Source of the DNA: Methylacidiphilum infernorum V4
GTDB taxonomy: Bacteria; Verrucomicrobiota; Verrucomicrobiia; Methylacidiphilales; Methylacidiphilaceae
Assembly: GCF_000019665.1 (NCBI RefSeq)
Contig: NC_010794.1
Span: 434,001-498,000 of the forward strand
Length of the DNA: 64,000 nt
Direction of reading: 5' to 3'
Shown: positions 43,932-53,571 of the stretch, piece by piece
Layout of the letters: every line of letters begins with the position of its first letter
How positions within the stretch are numbered: the first letter of the stretch is position 1
Program-made: the position numbers and the translations under genes
The notes under the pieces: model-generated
The model's database searches: none
Seen by the model: only the letters and a program-made list of their open reading frames with translations
Told to the model about the DNA's origin: nothing

Positions 43932-44948
43932 ATGAAATCCAAGATTGAAGCCCTCGGTGCGGATTCGGCCGATAAATTTTTTGAGGAAAGTTTAAGACCT
44001 CAAAAACTGGACGAGTTTTTAGGGCAGGAAAAAATTAGGGAACGGCTTTATATCCTGGTTCAAGCGGCAAAGATTAAAAATGAACCGCTTCCCCATCTTC
44101 TCTTCAGCGGTCCTCCAGGTCTTGGGAAGACGACCTTAGCCCATATCCTGTCCAAGGAAATGAACGCTTCTCTTAAGATTACTTCTGGTCCGGCTCTCGA
44201 TAAAGCGGCCAACCTCGCCGGGATATTAACTTCTCTTGAGTCCTTTGATGTTCTTTTCATTGACGAGATCCACCGGTTGAGCAGACCCGTCGAAGAATAT
44301 CTTTATCCGGCGATGGAGGACTTTCGGATGGATATTTTAATCGATCAAGGACCAAACGCTCGAAGCATTCGGCTCAATCTTCCCAAATTTACTCTTGTCG
44401 GGGCAACAACCAGGGTGGGACTGCTGACCGAACCCCTGAGGAGTCGCTTTGGGCTGATTAATCGGCTCGAGTATTACAAGGTAGAAGATCTGGTACGCAT
44501 TGTTCAGCGCTCGGCCCGCATCTTGGAGATAGAAGTTAACGAGCAGGCGGCAAAAGAGGTGGCCAAGCGCTGCCGGGGAACACCTAGAACGGTCAACCAT
44601 CTTTTGAGGTGGATAAGGGACTATGCTTATGCCAAGGGTTATCAAAAGGTATCCCTGGATGTGGTCAACAAGGCTTTGGAAATGATCGAGATTGACGAGG
44701 ATGGATTGGATGAGATGGATAAAAAGATACTGGAAACGATCATCTACAAATTTGAAGGAGGACCTGTGGGACTCCAGTCTCTTGCGGTGGCGGTGGGTGA
44801 GGATCCGGGAACACTCGAAGAAGTTCACGAACCTTACCTCATTTTAGAAGGCTACTTGAAAAGAACTCCTCAAGGCAGGGTGGTTACGGCTCGAGCCTAC
44901 GAAAAGTTAAAAGCCGTTTTGCCTTCTGCCCAAGAGGAGTTATTTTGA
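43932..44948 (+). CDS. ruvB: Holliday junction branch migration ATPase RuvB
   Basis: 338-residue AAA+ motor of branch migration. [18 protein letters not shown] opens the family region, Walker A is [11 protein letters not shown], Walker B is [11 protein letters not shown], sensor 1 is LVGATTRVG, and the C-terminal winged helix begins near [34 protein letters not shown]. The frame opens earlier in ruvA, but the ATG at 43932 with GAGAAGG before it is the better start. ruvCAB in this order is a complete operon. Confidence 0.96.
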   Translation: MKSKIEALGADSADKFFEESLRPQKLDEFLGQEKIRERLYILVQAAKIKNEPLPHLLFSGPPGLGKTTLAHILSKEMNASLKITSGPALDKAANLAGILTSLESFDVLFIDEIHRLSRPVEEYLYPAMEDFRMDILIDQGPNARSIRLNLPKFTLVGATTRVGLLTEPLRSRFGLINRLEYYKVEDLVRIVQRSARILEIEVNEQAAKEVAKRCRGTPRTVNHLLRWIRDYAYAKGYQKVSLDVVNKALEMIEIDEDGLDEMDKKILETIIYKFEGGPVGLQSLAVAVGEDPGTLEEVHEPYLILEGYLKRTPQGRVVTARAYEKLKAVLPSAQEELF

Positions 44949-45034
44949 GCTTTTCTTTTTGACTTCTGCGGTTAGATTATGTTCAATTAACCCTTGTGTC
45001 TACTTAGCCCTTGTTTTTTTGTCCTTTTTCAATC

Positions 45035-45451
45035 ATGAAAAGCTTCAGGGAAGAAATCTGGTTCAATATTCCTTCTCGTCGAGCCTTTGTTTTGCTGACT
45101 CCGAAACTGGAGGAGTGTGTTAAAAAAAGCGGAATTAAAGAGGGCCTTCTTCTCTGTAATGCCATGCACATTACGGCAAGTGTTTTTATTAATGATAATG
45201 AGCCGGGATTGCACGAGGATTTCGAAAGATGGTTAGAAAAGCTTGCTCCGGAAAAGCCTCATTCCCAATACAAGCATAATGTAGGCGAAGACAACGCGGA
45301 TGCTCATTTAAAAAGAACGATCATGGGAAGAGAAGTAGTCGTAGCCATAACGGGAGGTAAACTGGACCTGGGTCCATGGGAGCAAATATTTTATGGTGAA
45401 TTTGATGGAATGAGAAGGAAACGAGTTTTGGTCAAGATTATCGGTGAATGA
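45035..45451 (+). CDS. YjbQ/UPF0047 family protein
   Basis: 138-residue member of the YjbQ family, which shows weak thiamine-phosphate synthase activity in E. coli. The signature is [34 protein letters not shown], then [45 protein letters not shown], with the conserved His residues. The ATG at 45035 gives the family start. The stop overlaps an upstream alternative start of the next gene. Confidence 0.9.
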   Translation: MKSFREEIWFNIPSRRAFVLLTPKLEECVKKSGIKEGLLLCNAMHITASVFINDNEPGLHEDFERWLEKLAPEKPHSQYKHNVGEDNADAHLKRTIMGREVVVAITGGKLDLGPWEQIFYGEFDGMRRKRVLVKIIGE

Positions 45452-45458
45452 AGGGTTT

Positions 45459-46028
45459 ATGAGCAAAAGGAGTTGCCCGTTCAAAAGGCTGCTATCCGTC
45501 CTCCTGCTGGGGCTATTGGTTTTTGGCTGTGCCAATTCTCTACCTCCAGAGTTGACATGGGATAAGGTTTTGTATGCTATTCGGGAAAAGTTTCCGGACG
45601 TGGCCTCTATTTCTACCGATAAGTTAGAAAGGTGGATTGCCGTGGGAGAAGAATATGCTCCCGTGCTGCTGGACGTCCGAACAGTCGATGAGTATGAAGT
45701 CAGCCATCTTTACCATGCTTGGAGAGTCTCTCCCAACGACAAGGTGCGATTGGGCTATAGGGGGTTGAAAAGGGAGCAACCCATCGTGGTTTATGACTCT
45801 GTAGGGTTCAGGGCGGCATCCTTTGCCCGACGACTCCAGCAAGCGGGATACTGGCAGGTGTGTTATCTTGAGGGTTCCATTTTCAAGTGGGCCAATGAGG
45901 GAAGGGCTTTGTATAAGGGAGAAAAAAAGGTGAGCATGGTTCATCCTTGTGATTCTTATTGGGGGAAGCTCCTTAACCCTGAACACAGGGCTCTTTCATT
46001 GGTAGATCTCGCCGAACCGGTATATTAA
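45459..46028 (+). CDS. Rhodanese-like lipoprotein without active cysteine
   Basis: 189-residue protein with a lipoprotein signal (RLLSVLLLGLLVFGCANS; the Cys would be acylated), so it should sit on a membrane facing the periplasm. A rhodanese domain follows: VLLDVRTVDEYEVSHLYHAWRVSP and a C-terminal WANEGR. The active-site loop that normally reads C-x-x-G-x-R is VVYDSVGFRAAS, with Asp in place of Cys, so sulfur transfer is not expected. Start is ATG 45459 after GAAGGG; a GTG at 45444 is possible. Probably co-transcribed with yjbQ. Confidence 0.8.
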   Translation: MSKRSCPFKRLLSVLLLGLLVFGCANSLPPELTWDKVLYAIREKFPDVASISTDKLERWIAVGEEYAPVLLDVRTVDEYEVSHLYHAWRVSPNDKVRLGYRGLKREQPIVVYDSVGFRAASFARRLQQAGYWQVCYLEGSIFKWANEGRALYKGEKKVSMVHPCDSYWGKLLNPEHRALSLVDLAEPVY

Positions 46029-46093
46029 CCATGGAGATTAAATTCTGGGATTGATATTTTCCTTCGTTATTTTCATAGTTTATTCATAGGCAA

Positions 46094-46167
46094 GCCTCGG
46101 TAGCTCAGTTGGTCAGAGCAGGTGACTCTTAATCACTGGGTCGGGGGTTCGAATCCCTCCCGGGGCA
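46094..46167 (+). tRNA. tRNA-Lys (anticodon CUU)
   Basis: 74-base cloverleaf. The acceptor stem is GCCTCGG (46094-46100) with CCGGGGC (46160-46166), with one G-U pair. The D loop contains AGCTCAGTTGGTCAGAGC, the anticodon stem GGTGA/TCACT has loop CTCTTAA with CTT at its centre, and the T arm holds GGTTCGAATCC. The CCA end is not encoded. The CUU anticodon reads AAG lysine codons. Confidence 0.95.
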
Positions 46168-46301
46168 GGAAAAGTTTCTTTCTCCATTGATCTGCTGGAC
46201 AAAAAAAGGTTAATCCGGTATAGCTTTAAGAAAAGGCCGATATTCGAATGTTTTTCTCTTTTTTTCGTTCAAAAAATAAGAGATGATGGTTGACCTTCTT
46301 T

Positions 46302-47552
46302 ATGAACACTCTAAATAGCTCCGATTCAGAAAGTCATCTAGATTTTGTTTCCTTTTCTAAAGCGGTCAAGAGCCAGTTTGAAACTTGCCCATTCCCTTTT
46401 GAAGATGAAAAAGTGCTTTCCGACCAATCTTGGAAAATCGTTCCTCCTCATTGGTTTAACGCGGTGGGAAGGCCGGGAAAACCTTTTTATGATCGCGGGA
46501 GATTTTTGGTTGCCGGCTGTGGGACCGGCAACGAGGCTTTTAACATAGCTAGAGCCTTTCCCAATCTGGAGGTCGTAGCCTTCGACGCAAGTTCAAGGGC
46601 CATTGATATAGCCCTTAAGTGGCAGAAAGCTTCAGGGATAAACAACGTTCATTTCTTGCAAGAAGACCTGTTAAATCCGAACTTGGCTCAAAGCTTGGGG
46701 TATAACTTTGATTGGATAAGTTGTCATGAAGTTCTTGCTTACGTTTATGATCCTCAAGCCGCCCTCGCCCATTTGGCTGGCTGCCTTTCCCCGGAGGGCT
46801 GCTTATACATTGGAGTTAAAGGGACCTTCCATCCGACGGTTAGGTTGGCCCCGGCCATATCCCTATTTTCTTTGAGCATGGACAGTCCCGAGCAGGTAAA
46901 GAGAACTCGAGAGGTCCTTTGCGTCTGTGATAACCTGATGGGAATCCCCATTGACAAGGGAATTGGGGCTCAGCCTGAAAGCTATTTAAAGAATCATGTT
47001 TTTGGGGTGCATCATGATTCGTTCCCCTTGCATACCTGGATTGAAATTATTCATAATGCCGGTCTCCAATATATCAATTCTTTGTACACTTCAATGAGCT
47101 TTCTTCAGCTTCAGGATAACCGGTTTTTCGATCTGCTGACCGAACTCGACCTGCCCACTCTCCATTCGTTAATCGATCATTGCAATCCTTCGTTTTTCCA
47201 CATGATCGTTGCCTCGAAACCGAGGATGGTTCCCCCTTTTGCCCCTGCAGATAAAAAAGAATTTTTGCGCTGGCGTCCCTTGGTCGACTTGTGGGACAGG
47301 ACGAAAATTCCTGCCGTGCAACCTCCTTATAACCAGGTTTTGGATGTCAGCTTCGATATTCCCGGTCTTTATAGGCAACTGCCTTTGAAGCTTTCTTCTT
47401 ATTTAATCGAGTTTTTAAGAAGATCGGATGGAAGCCGGTCTGTTTCTCAACTGGTTGCGGAGATTGGCGTTGACATCAAAGCTGAAGAGCTGTTTACGGC
47501 TCTAGCCCGGTTTTATTTTACCTCCCTGCTCAATTTTCTGCCTCCGCTTTGA
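46302..47552 (+). CDS. Class I SAM-dependent methyltransferase
   Basis: 416-residue protein. The methyltransferase fold spans about 60-190: FLVAGCGTGNEAFNIARAFP (motif I), VVAFDASSRAIDIALKW (motif II) and DWISCHEVLAYVYDPQAALAHLAGCLSPEG. A C-terminal part of about 200 residues has no clear family but contains FHMIVASKPR and a helical PqqD-like end (LPLKLSSYLIEFLRRSDGSRSVSQLVAEIG). Its place beside glycosyltransferase and sugar genes suggests a role in surface glycan or lipid modification. Start is ATG 46302; a TTG at 46290 is in frame. Confidence 0.8.
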   Translation: MNTLNSSDSESHLDFVSFSKAVKSQFETCPFPFEDEKVLSDQSWKIVPPHWFNAVGRPGKPFYDRGRFLVAGCGTGNEAFNIARAFPNLEVVAFDASSRAIDIALKWQKASGINNVHFLQEDLLNPNLAQSLGYNFDWISCHEVLAYVYDPQAALAHLAGCLSPEGCLYIGVKGTFHPTVRLAPAISLFSLSMDSPEQVKRTREVLCVCDNLMGIPIDKGIGAQPESYLKNHVFGVHHDSFPLHTWIEIIHNAGLQYINSLYTSMSFLQLQDNRFFDLLTELDLPTLHSLIDHCNPSFFHMIVASKPRMVPPFAPADKKEFLRWRPLVDLWDRTKIPAVQPPYNQVLDVSFDIPGLYRQLPLKLSSYLIEFLRRSDGSRSVSQLVAEIGVDIKAEELFTALARFYFTSLLNFLPPL

Positions 47553-47742
47553 TCCGCAAGCAAAAGGTCTTGGGTTCATTAAAATATGTTTTTTTTCCAA
47601 GATGGGCATCCAAGCAATCCCGGATAGGCATTAACTTCGGCTGGATCGAGGGGAGTTTTTGTGCGGGATGCGGACCGATAAAGAAGTTGAGTGACAAAGG
47701 GGTTTTTTTTATACTGTTTCATTATTTTTCAACCCCTTTTTT

Positions 47743-50202
47743 ATGCGGCTTGAGCCTTCTTCCTATCATTATGCGGTGGAGAAACCCGATAAAGGCTTTC
47801 TTATTTTGAACAATTCCAAGCTTTATGTTTGTGGGTGGTTCTTGGATTCCCAGGGAAGGGCTGGAAAACTGGTTAAAGTAGAAAGCAACCAAGATGAATA
47901 TATCTGTCGACCCCTAAATAGGATAGATATCCAGCAAAAATATGAGGAAAGGGGGATTTCGGTTGACCCGATGTGCGGTTTTTATTGCCACTGCGAGCTG
48001 AGCAGAGGAGTCAAGCATGTAAGGATATCGGTTCTTCTTCTTTCCGGGAAGTGGGTTAAACTGGCCAGCTACCTGGTTATTGTACAAAAGGAAAAGAATG
48101 AAGCTCAAAAGGAAGGGCTACGGCTTGCATCGACTTCGAAAACCGTTATTCCTCGTCCTGGTCTTACCCTTCCGAATGAGCAGTGGCTGAAGGTTTCCCT
48201 TGAGCTTTTTTTAGCTAACGGGGCTGCAAGGCTGAAATTTCCCTTTTTTCCTGATCCCCTTGTAAGCATTGTCATGTCGACAAGAAATAGGGCCGAGCTC
48301 CTTTACCAGTGCCTGCAATCCATTTTGGCTCATGTATCGATTCCTTATGAATTAATTATTGCCGACAACTGTTCGACGGATGCCACAGCCCAACTCTTAG
48401 CCAAGGTGGAGGGGATCAAGACCTTCAAAAACGAACAGGATCTTGAATATTTGTTGAGCGTCAACAAGGCGGCCTCAATGGCAAAAGGAAAATACCTGCT
48501 TCTTTTGAACAACGATATTATCCTAAGCCCTCAGAGTATAGACCATTTACTCCGGACGATCGAGTCTTACCCGGGATGCGGTGCCGTTGGATGCAAGCTA
48601 GTCAGGCCGGATGGATCTTTGCAAGAAGCAGGGTCCATTATCTGGGCCGATGGCAGCGGGCTGGCCTACGGCAGGAACGATCCTAAGCCGATGAGTCCTG
48701 AATATTCTTTTGTTAGGGAAGTGGATTACTGTTCGGCGGCTTGCTTGCTTGTGCGCAGGGAGTTGTGGGAAAGGCTTGGAGGATATGACCCGAGGTATGT
48801 CCCCGCCTATTACGAAGACAGCGATCTTTGCCTTGGCCTGTGGTCTTTAGGCTATAAGGTCGTTTATCAGCCCGCGGCCCTTGTTTTCCATTATGAATTC
48901 GGGAGCCGGCCAATGGATACGATCGTAGAGATGATGAAAAAAAACAAAGAAAAATTCTTCCAGAAGTGGGAGGAGAGGCTAAAAACTCAGCACCGGCCGG
49001 ATTTTGACGTTTTAAAAGGAAGAGACAGGAGAAACCAGTCTTTATCGAGCGACTTTAAGGGCAGGCTTTTGTTTATCGACGATCGCATTCCCCATCCTCG
49101 GCTAGGCAGAGGCTTCGGCCGGTCCTGGTCTATTTTGCGGGTTCTCGAAAGATCAGGATACTTGCTCACCTTCTACCCGCTGGTTTCCCAAGAGTGTCCC
49201 TTGACGAACGGGCAGTCCTCTTTGCTTGAAAAAATCGAGCTTATGCTCCAATGGGGAATAGAAAAACTGGAAAATTTTTTAGAGGAAAGACAAGGTTATT
49301 ATGATCTGGTGTTTGTCAGCCGACCTCATAATTTCAAAGCTTTTAGTGCGCTGATCAAAAGAAGGCCGGAGTTGGTCGCTCACAGCCGTGTAATTTATGA
49401 TGCCGAAGCGATTTATGTCCAAAGGGAAATTTTAAAAAACAGCCTTTATGGGATCGACCAAACAGAGGAGGAAAAAACAAGGCTCATGCAAGAGGAAATT
49501 TCTTTAGGAAGGTTGGCTCACCGGGTAGTGGCTGTAACGAGCAGGGAAGCCCGTTATTTTGAAGGGGCCGGTTGCCAGGTTTTTATCCTTGGCCATGCCT
49601 TGGAGTGCCATCCTACGGAAAGGGAATTCAAAGAAAGGGAGGGATTTCTCTTCGTGGGTTACATGGGAGAGGAAGGCCCTAACACCGATGGGCTATATTG
49701 GTTTGCATACCAGGTGCTTCCGATATTAAAGAAGAAAATCCAAGACAATTTCGAGGTTTTTGCCGTGGGAAAAGCTTCAGAGGATTTTGTAAAGAAGCTT
49801 GATCCTTTGGGAATAAAATTCTTGGGAGAGTTAGAAGATCTTCGGCCTCTTTATGAACGCTCAAGGGTATTTATTGCGCCAATTCGATATGCCGCAGGGA
49901 TGCCCGTGAAAGTCCATGAAGCCGCTGCCTATGGTATTCCCGTGGTAGCGACTTCGCTTGTTGCCGAACAGCTTTCGTGGGTAGCCGGGGAGCACCTCCT
50001 CGTTGCCGATGATCCTGAAGAAGTTGCCGAGTGTTGTCTTAAGCTTTACAAGGAGGAGAGCTTATGGAAAAAGATCAGGCAGAAGGCTCTTGATCGGGTA
50101 AAAGAGGATTGCGATCCCAAGAAGTTTGAAGACAATCTTCTTTCGATTTTGAAATTTAGCGAAAGAAGTGAAGAAAGCAAAATGAATGATTGCAGGCCCT
50201 GA
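47743..50202 (+). CDS. Two-domain glycosyltransferase (GT2 plus GT4-like)
   Basis: 819-residue enzyme. After a short N-terminal beta domain of about 150 residues comes a GT2 domain (about 165-400): VSIVMSTRNRAELLYQCLQSIL, the LLLNNDI Asp motif, DYCSAACLLVRRELWERLGGYD and YEDSDLCLGLW. A second domain (about 430-810) is GT-B-like, with the late block FVGYMGEEGPNTDGLYWFAYQVLP and PIRYAAGMPVKVHEAAAYGIPVVAT typical of GT4. Such tandem enzymes build repeating glycans, each domain adding one sugar. Acceptor and donors are not known. Confidence 0.85.
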   Translation: MRLEPSSYHYAVEKPDKGFLILNNSKLYVCGWFLDSQGRAGKLVKVESNQDEYICRPLNRIDIQQKYEERGISVDPMCGFYCHCELSRGVKHVRISVLLLSGKWVKLASYLVIVQKEKNEAQKEGLRLASTSKTVIPRPGLTLPNEQWLKVSLELFLANGAARLKFPFFPDPLVSIVMSTRNRAELLYQCLQSILAHVSIPYELIIADNCSTDATAQLLAKVEGIKTFKNEQDLEYLLSVNKAASMAKGKYLLLLNNDIILSPQSIDHLLRTIESYPGCGAVGCKLVRPDGSLQEAGSIIWADGSGLAYGRNDPKPMSPEYSFVREVDYCSAACLLVRRELWERLGGYDPRYVPAYYEDSDLCLGLWSLGYKVVYQPAALVFHYEFGSRPMDTIVEMMKKNKEKFFQKWEERLKTQHRPDFDVLKGRDRRNQSLSSDFKGRLLFIDDRIPHPRLGRGFGRSWSILRVLERSGYLLTFYPLVSQECPLTNGQSSLLEKIELMLQWGIEKLENFLEERQGYYDLVFVSRPHNFKAFSALIKRRPELVAHSRVIYDAEAIYVQREILKNSLYGIDQTEEEKTRLMQEEISLGRLAHRVVAVTSREARYFEGAGCQVFILGHALECHPTEREFKEREGFLFVGYMGEEGPNTDGLYWFAYQVLPILKKKIQDNFEVFAVGKASEDFVKKLDPLGIKFLGELEDLRPLYERSRVFIAPIRYAAGMPVKVHEAAAYGIPVVATSLVAEQLSWVAGEHLLVADDPEEVAECCLKLYKEESLWKKIRQKALDRVKEDCDPKKFEDNLLSILKFSERSEESKMNDCRP

Positions 50203-50238
50203 TTTTTTTTGATAGAAAAATAACTTCATTATTTTCTT

Positions 50239-51036
50239 ATGGACTTAAGCAGGATCCCCATTTTCGTTTTGTGTGGAGGAATGGGCACAAGACTGAGAGA
50301 AGAAACGGAGTTTAGGCCCAAGCCGATGGTGACGATTGGCAAACATCCTATCCTCTGGCATATCTTGCAGAGTTACTCTCGATTCGGCTTTAAAAAATTT
50401 GTCCTATGCCTGGGCTACAAGTCCGAAATGATCAAGAGCTACTTTTACAATTTTTTCTCCTTGAACAGCGATTGCACGATCAACTTGATGAATAACAGGA
50501 CGATAATCCATGAAAGCATAGATCCCATCGACTGGGAAATAACGATGGCTTACACCGGGGAAAAATCGATGACGGGCAGCCGTATTGCCCAAGCGGCAAA
50601 AAAGTACATGGGGGAGTCGGAACATTTTGGAGTGACTTATGGGGATGGTTTGACCGATGTCAACCTTGCCGATGAATTTCATTTCCACCTCGGACATCGT
50701 AAAATCGGCACTATTCTTGGGGTTAATCCACCCTCTCGGTTTGGTGAGCTTGAGGTGGAAGGAAACCAGGTCGTTTCTTTTAGAGAAAAACCCGATTTTG
50801 AAGATGAATGGATCAATGGCGGGTATTTTTTCTTTAGAAAAGAATTTCTTTCTTATCTTTCTGAAGAAGAAAGCTGCGTTCTCGAAAAAGCCCCGCTTTT
50901 TAATTTAGCGAAGGATGGTCAACTGATGGTTTACAAGCATAAAGGATTTTGGGCTTGCATGGATACGCAGAGAGATAGGGATACTCTTGTTAAAATGATC
51001 GAGGAAGGAAATACTCCTTGGCTGACTAAAAAGTAA
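50239..51036 (+). CDS. rfbF: Glucose-1-phosphate cytidylyltransferase
   Basis: 265-residue nucleotidyltransferase that makes CDP-glucose from CTP and glucose 1-phosphate, first step to CDP-dideoxy or branched sugars. Signatures are FVLCGGMGTRLREETEFRPKPMVTIGKHPILWHI, FVLCLGYKSEMIKSYF, GVTYGDGLTDVNL and a C-terminal MDTQRDRDTL. The RfbF-specific start and the HFGVTYGDGLTDV block separate it from dTDP- and UDP-sugar enzymes. No obvious CDP-glucose 4,6-dehydratase follows; the next gene is another epimerase-type enzyme. Confidence 0.9.
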   Translation: MDLSRIPIFVLCGGMGTRLREETEFRPKPMVTIGKHPILWHILQSYSRFGFKKFVLCLGYKSEMIKSYFYNFFSLNSDCTINLMNNRTIIHESIDPIDWEITMAYTGEKSMTGSRIAQAAKKYMGESEHFGVTYGDGLTDVNLADEFHFHLGHRKIGTILGVNPPSRFGELEVEGNQVVSFREKPDFEDEWINGGYFFFRKEFLSYLSEEESCVLEKAPLFNLAKDGQLMVYKHKGFWACMDTQRDRDTLVKMIEEGNTPWLTKK

Positions 51037-51040
51037 AGAG

Positions 51041-52036
51041 ATGAAAAAAATTTTAGTGACGGGTAGCCAGGGCTACATTGGAGTGCACCTGGTTGCACTA
51101 TGTAAAGCTTACGGAATGCACGTTACGGGATGTGATATCGGCTATTTTGAAGGCTGTGAATGGGATTCCTTCCCTCCCAGCGATGTGGAGTGGAAAAAAG
51201 ATTTTTTATCGATCAAGGAAAATGAGCTCGAAGGTTTTGATGCGATTTGCCACCTTGCGGCTATCTCCAACGATCCCATGGGGGAATTGGATGAGAACCT
51301 GACCTACCGGGTAAACAGGGATGGAGCGATAAGCCTTGCCCAAAAAGCTAAAAAAGCTGGAGTGCCTCTTTTTCTCTTCGCCGGGAGCTGTTCAGTTTAC
51401 GGAAAGGCCGGTTCCCTGGACCTGGATGAAAATGCCCCGTTTAATCCCGTCTCGGCTTATGCCCGTTCCAAGGTAGAGGCTGAAAGAGAAATCTCCAAGC
51501 TCTCCAGTTCTTCCTTTTCCCCCGTTTTTTTAAGAAATGCAACGGCCTTTGGTTATTCTCCCATGCTGAGAATAGATCTAGTTGCCAACAACCTGCTTTC
51601 CTGTGCCCTCGCCACCAGAGAGATTAGGGTGATGAGCGACGGAACCCCCTGGCGTCCCCTCGTCCATTGTAAAGATATAGCTAGGGCTTTTATTGCCTTG
51701 ATCCAGGCTCCCCGGCAGCTTGTTCATAACCAATCGATCAATATCGGGGGGAATAAAGAGAATTACCAGGTAAAACAGATCGTCGAAAAGGTGAAGAGCT
51801 TGGTGCCGGATGCCAAGGTTGTTTATACAGGGGAAGTCGGAGCCGATCCTCGAAATTACCGGGTATCGTTCGATAAGCTTTCCAAGCTCCTTCCTGACTT
51901 TAAACTTCAATACTCCTTGGATAGCGGCCTGGAGGAGCTTTACAAGTTCATGACAGAAAAAAAATTCTCAAGGGAAGATTTCCTCTCCGACAAGTTTGTA
52001 AGGTTAAGAAGGTTAAAACAAAAGCTACAGAAATAG
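51041..52036 (+). CDS. NAD-dependent epimerase/dehydratase
   Basis: 331-residue extended SDR. The cofactor site is ILVTGSQGYIGVHLVALCKAYG, the aspartate region is CDIGYFEGCEWDSFP, and the active site includes FAGSCSVYG and YARSKVEAE (Tyr-x3-Lys). The substrate site has FLRNATAFGYSPMLRIDLVANNLL. Related enzymes reduce or epimerise nucleotide-linked sugars; given rfbF before and rfbC after, the substrate is probably a CDP- or dTDP-sugar. It starts 4 bases after rfbF. Confidence 0.8.
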   Translation: MKKILVTGSQGYIGVHLVALCKAYGMHVTGCDIGYFEGCEWDSFPPSDVEWKKDFLSIKENELEGFDAICHLAAISNDPMGELDENLTYRVNRDGAISLAQKAKKAGVPLFLFAGSCSVYGKAGSLDLDENAPFNPVSAYARSKVEAEREISKLSSSSFSPVFLRNATAFGYSPMLRIDLVANNLLSCALATREIRVMSDGTPWRPLVHCKDIARAFIALIQAPRQLVHNQSINIGGNKENYQVKQIVEKVKSLVPDAKVVYTGEVGADPRNYRVSFDKLSKLLPDFKLQYSLDSGLEELYKFMTEKKFSREDFLSDKFVRLRRLKQKLQK

Positions 52037-52047
52037 GGGTTTAAAAC

Positions 52048-52593
52048 ATGAAGTTTACACCGCTTCCCCTTGCGGGGGCTTTTTTAATTGACCTGGAAAA
52101 AAAAGAAGATCCCCGGGGTTTTTTTGCTCGAGTTTTTTGCAGAAGGGAATATGAAGCGCATGGGCTCGATCCGGATATTGCCCAGATTAACACCTCTTTA
52201 AGCCTGAAAAAGGGGACCTTGCGTGGGCTCCATTACCAAGTATTTCCCAAGGCCGAAACCAAGGTCATCCGTTGCCTGCGGGGAGCTCTTTGGGACGTGA
52301 TCGTGGACTTGCGTCCCGAATCCAAAACCTATCTCTGCCATTACGGTTGTGAACTCAACGAGGAAAACCGGCGGATGGTTTACGTGCCCCGCGGATTCGC
52401 CCATGGTTTTTTGACTTTAGCCGACAATACCGAAGCCTATTACCTTGTAGGGGAATTCTATTCTCCCGAACATGAAAGAGGAATCCGCTATAATGATCCG
52501 GCTTTGAACATTACCTGGCCTTTTGAACCTCTTGTGATTTCCGAAAAGGATAGAAATTATCCCGATTGGAACAAAGAGAAAGCGGTGGAATGA
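52048..52593 (+). CDS. rfbC: dTDP-4-dehydrorhamnose 3,5-epimerase family protein
   Basis: 181-residue cupin epimerase of the RfbC family. Conserved blocks are DPRGFFARVFCRREYEAHGL, QINTSLSLKKGTLRGLHYQ (catalytic His in GLHYQ), VRCL-like VIRCLRGALWDVIVDLRPES and VYVPRGFAHGFLTLADNTEAYYLV. In this cluster the substrate may be a CDP-linked rather than a dTDP-linked 4-keto sugar. The stop overlaps the next start (ATGA). Confidence 0.87.
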   Translation: MKFTPLPLAGAFLIDLEKKEDPRGFFARVFCRREYEAHGLDPDIAQINTSLSLKKGTLRGLHYQVFPKAETKVIRCLRGALWDVIVDLRPESKTYLCHYGCELNEENRRMVYVPRGFAHGFLTLADNTEAYYLVGEFYSPEHERGIRYNDPALNITWPFEPLVISEKDRNYPDWNKEKAVE

Positions 52594-53522
52594 AAATTCT
52601 CTTTACGGGTGGGAGTTCCTTTACGGGCTATTGGTTTTGTAGGCAACTTCTGGAAAAAGGGCATGAGGTTACAGGGTTGTTAACCCAAAAGAGGGAAAAC
52701 TACGAAGGAATCCGCAAAGAGAGAGTAGAGAGACTTTCCTGCGAGATGGAACTGATCGAAGAGTCTCCTTTTGGTTCGGAAAAGATGATCGATCTTCTTA
52801 AGAAAGGAACCTTTGATGTCCTTTGTCATCATGGGGCTTACCTCAAGGATTATAAAAGCGAGCAATTTGATTGGCTTTATGCCTTGGAGACAAACACCAA
52901 GAATATCAAGCAGGTTATTCATCTTGCCAAAGAGCAAGGCCTTGGAGCTATCATTCTGACGGGTTCTATCTTTGAACAAAACGAGGGGATAGGCAATGTC
53001 CCTTTAAGAGCTTTTTCTCCTTATGGCCTTTCCAAGGGATTGACTTTCGAAGTATTTCGTTATTATGCCCAGCTCTATAACATTCCCTTGGGGAAATTCG
53101 TCATTCCCAATCCCTTTGGAATGCTTGAGGAAAAAAGGTTTACTTTTTATTTAATTTCCCAGTGGAAAAGAGGGAACATACCGGCGGTTCAAACTCCCCA
53201 TTACATCCGGGACAACATTCCCTGTGATCTTCTTGCCGGTTGTTACGGCCGGTTTGTAGAAAAGGTTTTTGTTCAAAAAGGACCGTTTTATCGGTCCAAT
53301 CCCAGTTATTTTGTAGAATCCCAGGGGGCTTTTGCTTTAAGACTCTCCAGGGAGGTAAGCAAGAGATCGGCTTTAAGTTGTCCTGTAGAACTCAAGGAAC
53401 AAAAATCCTATGCCGAGCCCCTCGTTCGAGTGAATACGGAGCCGGCGATTTTTGAGGTCCAGGATTGGTCTGAAGATCGGTTTTGGGATGATTACGTGGC
53501 TTATGCTCTTGAACATTACTGA
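52590..53522 (+). CDS. NAD-dependent epimerase/reductase, sugar-modifying
   Basis: 310-residue extended SDR. The N-terminus is KILFTGGSSFTGYWFCRQLLEKGHEVTGL, with an active Tyr and Lys in FSPYGLSKGLTFE and a Ser/Thr in ILTGSIFEQ. It is divergent from the other epimerases here, and probably acts as a 4-ketoreductase that finishes the deoxysugar made by RfbF and RfbC. The frame opens inside rfbC, but the ATGA overlap at 52590 marks the start. Confidence 0.75.
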   Translation: MKILFTGGSSFTGYWFCRQLLEKGHEVTGLLTQKRENYEGIRKERVERLSCEMELIEESPFGSEKMIDLLKKGTFDVLCHHGAYLKDYKSEQFDWLYALETNTKNIKQVIHLAKEQGLGAIILTGSIFEQNEGIGNVPLRAFSPYGLSKGLTFEVFRYYAQLYNIPLGKFVIPNPFGMLEEKRFTFYLISQWKRGNIPAVQTPHYIRDNIPCDLLAGCYGRFVEKVFVQKGPFYRSNPSYFVESQGAFALRLSREVSKRSALSCPVELKEQKSYAEPLVRVNTEPAIFEVQDWSEDRFWDDYVAYALEHY

Positions 53523-53571
53523 GATGTCGTTTTGTTCCCTCCCTTAGTATTTCTCTACAGGGTAAGTATAA

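Noticed and set aside
47549-47809. Open frame of 86 codons before the glycosyltransferase
   Set aside because: No family resemblance, no ribosome site, and it overlaps the start of the real gene in another frame.
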